A stretch of DNA of 20,202 nt from Pelomyxa schiedti. Its lineage: Eukaryota; Evosea; Pelobiontida; Pelomyxidae. The stretch is from the NCBI GenBank assembly GCA_020536535.1, contig JAHLWZ010000644.1, positions 59,891 through 80,092 of the forward strand. Reading direction: 5' to 3'. Below the pieces are notes generated by a model, which was given only the letters and a program-made list of their open reading frames with translations, was not told where the DNA came from and did no database searches. Of the stretch, positions 18,965 through 20,202 are shown piece after piece (positions within the stretch are counted from its first letter, which is position 1; each line of letters begins with the position of its first letter). Both the position numbers and the translations under genes were made by a program.

Positions 18965-19040
18965 CCACTACTACAAAAAACTCACAAACGTCTGTGTTGC
19001 ATTCAAGCTCCGCAACACCAGACAACTGTGGCACTCCAGA
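18955..19040 (+). repeat. Inverted duplicate copy B, continuing from the palindrome's right arm
   Basis: Directly follows MDVDLKRKWKN on the plus strand and continues HCHYYKKLTNVCVAFKL. Together with copy A and the palindrome it shows three partial copies of one sequence in two orientations within 600 bp. The protein is not recognised. Confidence 0.7.
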
Positions 19041-19653
19041 ATCATTTTGGTGGGCCATAGACGCTTAGAAAAGAAAGATGAAAAGAAAAGAGGAATTGGG
19101 ATTTTACGTGCCTAGTTTTCAGACACCATTTAATTAACGTTAATACGCCACATAAATCTTGGGAAAAAGGGGTTTATAAGGAATGGACGCAGGGGAATGG
19201 TGTCAAAGGGCTGACGTAATGACAGGTGACAAACGGGCTTAGATTTTCTATCCAAATATTTGGCTCACCTCGCCACAACAACCACATTTTTTTTTCAAAT
19301 TGAAATCTGACACTCTAGATCTTGGAGATCTTCTGAGCTCCTCATCCGGGCACAGGAGGAGGGCAAGACTGTGTGCAGTTTTCCTGGAGTTCTCACGCGC
19401 CAGTGCCCCCTCAGTTTCAGACCACAGTAACACACACTAAGAAATTCTCTACAAAACCCTCTGACGATTTCTCTCCGTTGTGTCCCCAGGCAAGTCAATG
19501 TTTGGTGCAGTTTTGGCAAGAAAGCTCTGTTTTGTCAAGATTCGGTAGTGCGATGACCGCAAAGGCGTGTCCCCCCTCCGTCGACATCGCACACAAGCGC
19601 GCAAACCCCACGGACATCGTCACTCGATGGTGGCGACGTTCCAGCGGAGGTGA
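19041..19653. other. Gene-poor stretch
   Basis: There is no convincing gene here. It contains the 12-nt palindrome attaacgttaat (19132-19143), a 13-nt tcacctcgccaca (19265-19277) that also occurs at 18792-18804, and a short inverted agatc pair near 19318-19332. The plus frame at 19373-19720 is open and includes DIVTRWWRRSSGGD. It could join the frame of the next entry through a 1-nt shift near 19715-19720, or by an intron I cannot place. Confidence 0.4.
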
Positions 19654-20202
19654 CGCGTTTCATCAGCGAGTGCGGAAATCTCTGCAGCAACGCAACAAAC
19701 AAGGAGTCCACTACCTCTGCTTGAGAGGATCGGCATCATCTTCAACCAGTACTCACACATCAAGAGCCACCATCCCACCTTCAAAGATGCGGTGAAGCCT
19801 TTGGCGTTGGAGGTGGACGGTTTGTGCCGTTCTGCTCGCCAACAAGTAGCGTCACCCATCGTCAACCCAACACCAATCCCGGCATCTCCAGCAAAGGAAG
19901 TTCCTCTTCCCAATGACGACGCACCGCTAACTCCTCGCGATGAGCAACAACAGGACCCTTTCACTCTTTCGGGAGATGAACCTAAGGGTCCCACTACCTC
20001 GACAATTACCAGTACTTCCACATCCTCTACACCAGACCACACCCCTCTCATGCCAACCATACCATCGGTATCGGTCACAACGAGGAGGGGTAGGAAAACA
20101 GCACAACCTCTTCCGAAAATCCCTGGGCAAACCCTAGAAGGGATATTAAGGAATGGAATCCATCGAGCTCCAGACCCATACATCCACCTCATTGCACGCC
20201 CA
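19654..20202 (+). CDS. Hypothetical protein, 5' end unresolved and 3' end outside window
   Basis: One plus-strand frame is open from just after a TGA (19651-19653) to the window edge, about 183 codons. The first part looks folded (LLERIGIIFNQYSHIKSHHP, then TFKDAVKPLALEVDGLC). The rest is hydrophilic and Pro/Ser/Thr/Asp-rich with a basic RRGRK patch, typical of a disordered tail. No ATG is placed, and the upstream part may lie in the neighbouring frame. I do not recognise the family. The equally long opposite-strand frame is Gly/Val/Cys-rich and looks like its shadow. Adjacent duplicated and broken sequence makes a mobile-element origin possible but unproven. Confidence 0.35.

Noticed and set aside
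19620-20192. Minus-strand 190-residue ORF
   Set aside because: Gly/Val/Cys-heavy composition mirrors the Pro/Thr/Ser-rich plus frame; no motif or splice support.

Overview
This window is nuclear DNA from an intron-dense unicellular eukaryote. By conceptual splicing I could assemble seven protein-coding genes with 71 introns between them. Nearly all introns are 34-70 nt, GT-AG, and carry short branch-like motifs (ctaat, actaact, tactaaac). In almost every case the splice phases close exactly on family-conserved protein sequence, which is the main evidence for the models. The gene content (VIT/vWA protein, Rab GTPase, WDR43/Utp5, GT8 transferase) fits an amoebozoan-like protist, but I cannot name the species. 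No rRNA, tRNA, CRISPR array or prokaryotic operon was seen.

Layout, left to right. 1-908 (+): decayed PIF1-type helicase. 929-1308 (+): unassigned open stretch, in frame with the next gene. 1309-2200 (+): complete hypoxanthine phosphoribosyltransferase in 5 exons. 2592-5621 (-): complete WDR43/Utp5 ribosome-biogenesis protein in 14 exons. 5821-7019 (+): secreted GH18-like barrel protein in 7 exons. 7153-8056 (+): ankyrin-repeat protein whose start is not resolved. 8245-14775 (-): a 28-exon, about 1746-residue protein with VIT, vWA, an actin N-terminal-like segment, a long low-complexity and charged region, and a C-terminal DUF2135/YfaP-like domain. 15088-16617 (-): type II membrane GT8 glycosyltransferase in 8 exons. 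16729-17914 (+): Rab-family GTPase in 11 exons. 17941-19040: broken coiled-coil sequence, an inverted duplication and a long palindrome. 19654-20202 (+): open Pro/Ser/Thr-rich frame running off the window.

The genes do not form a pathway. They are ordinary independent eukaryotic neighbours, with two close divergent pairs (5622-5820 and 16618-16728) and two convergent pairs. The most unusual object is the 8245-14775 gene. It joins domains often seen together in bacterial proteins (VIT, vWA, DUF2135) to about 65 residues of actin covering the first phosphate loop and the D-loop, and it is cut by 27 spliceosomal introns. Second is the Rab gene: its catalytic glutamine position is valine, and its NKxD motif is only intact if one intron uses a GA rather than a GT donor.
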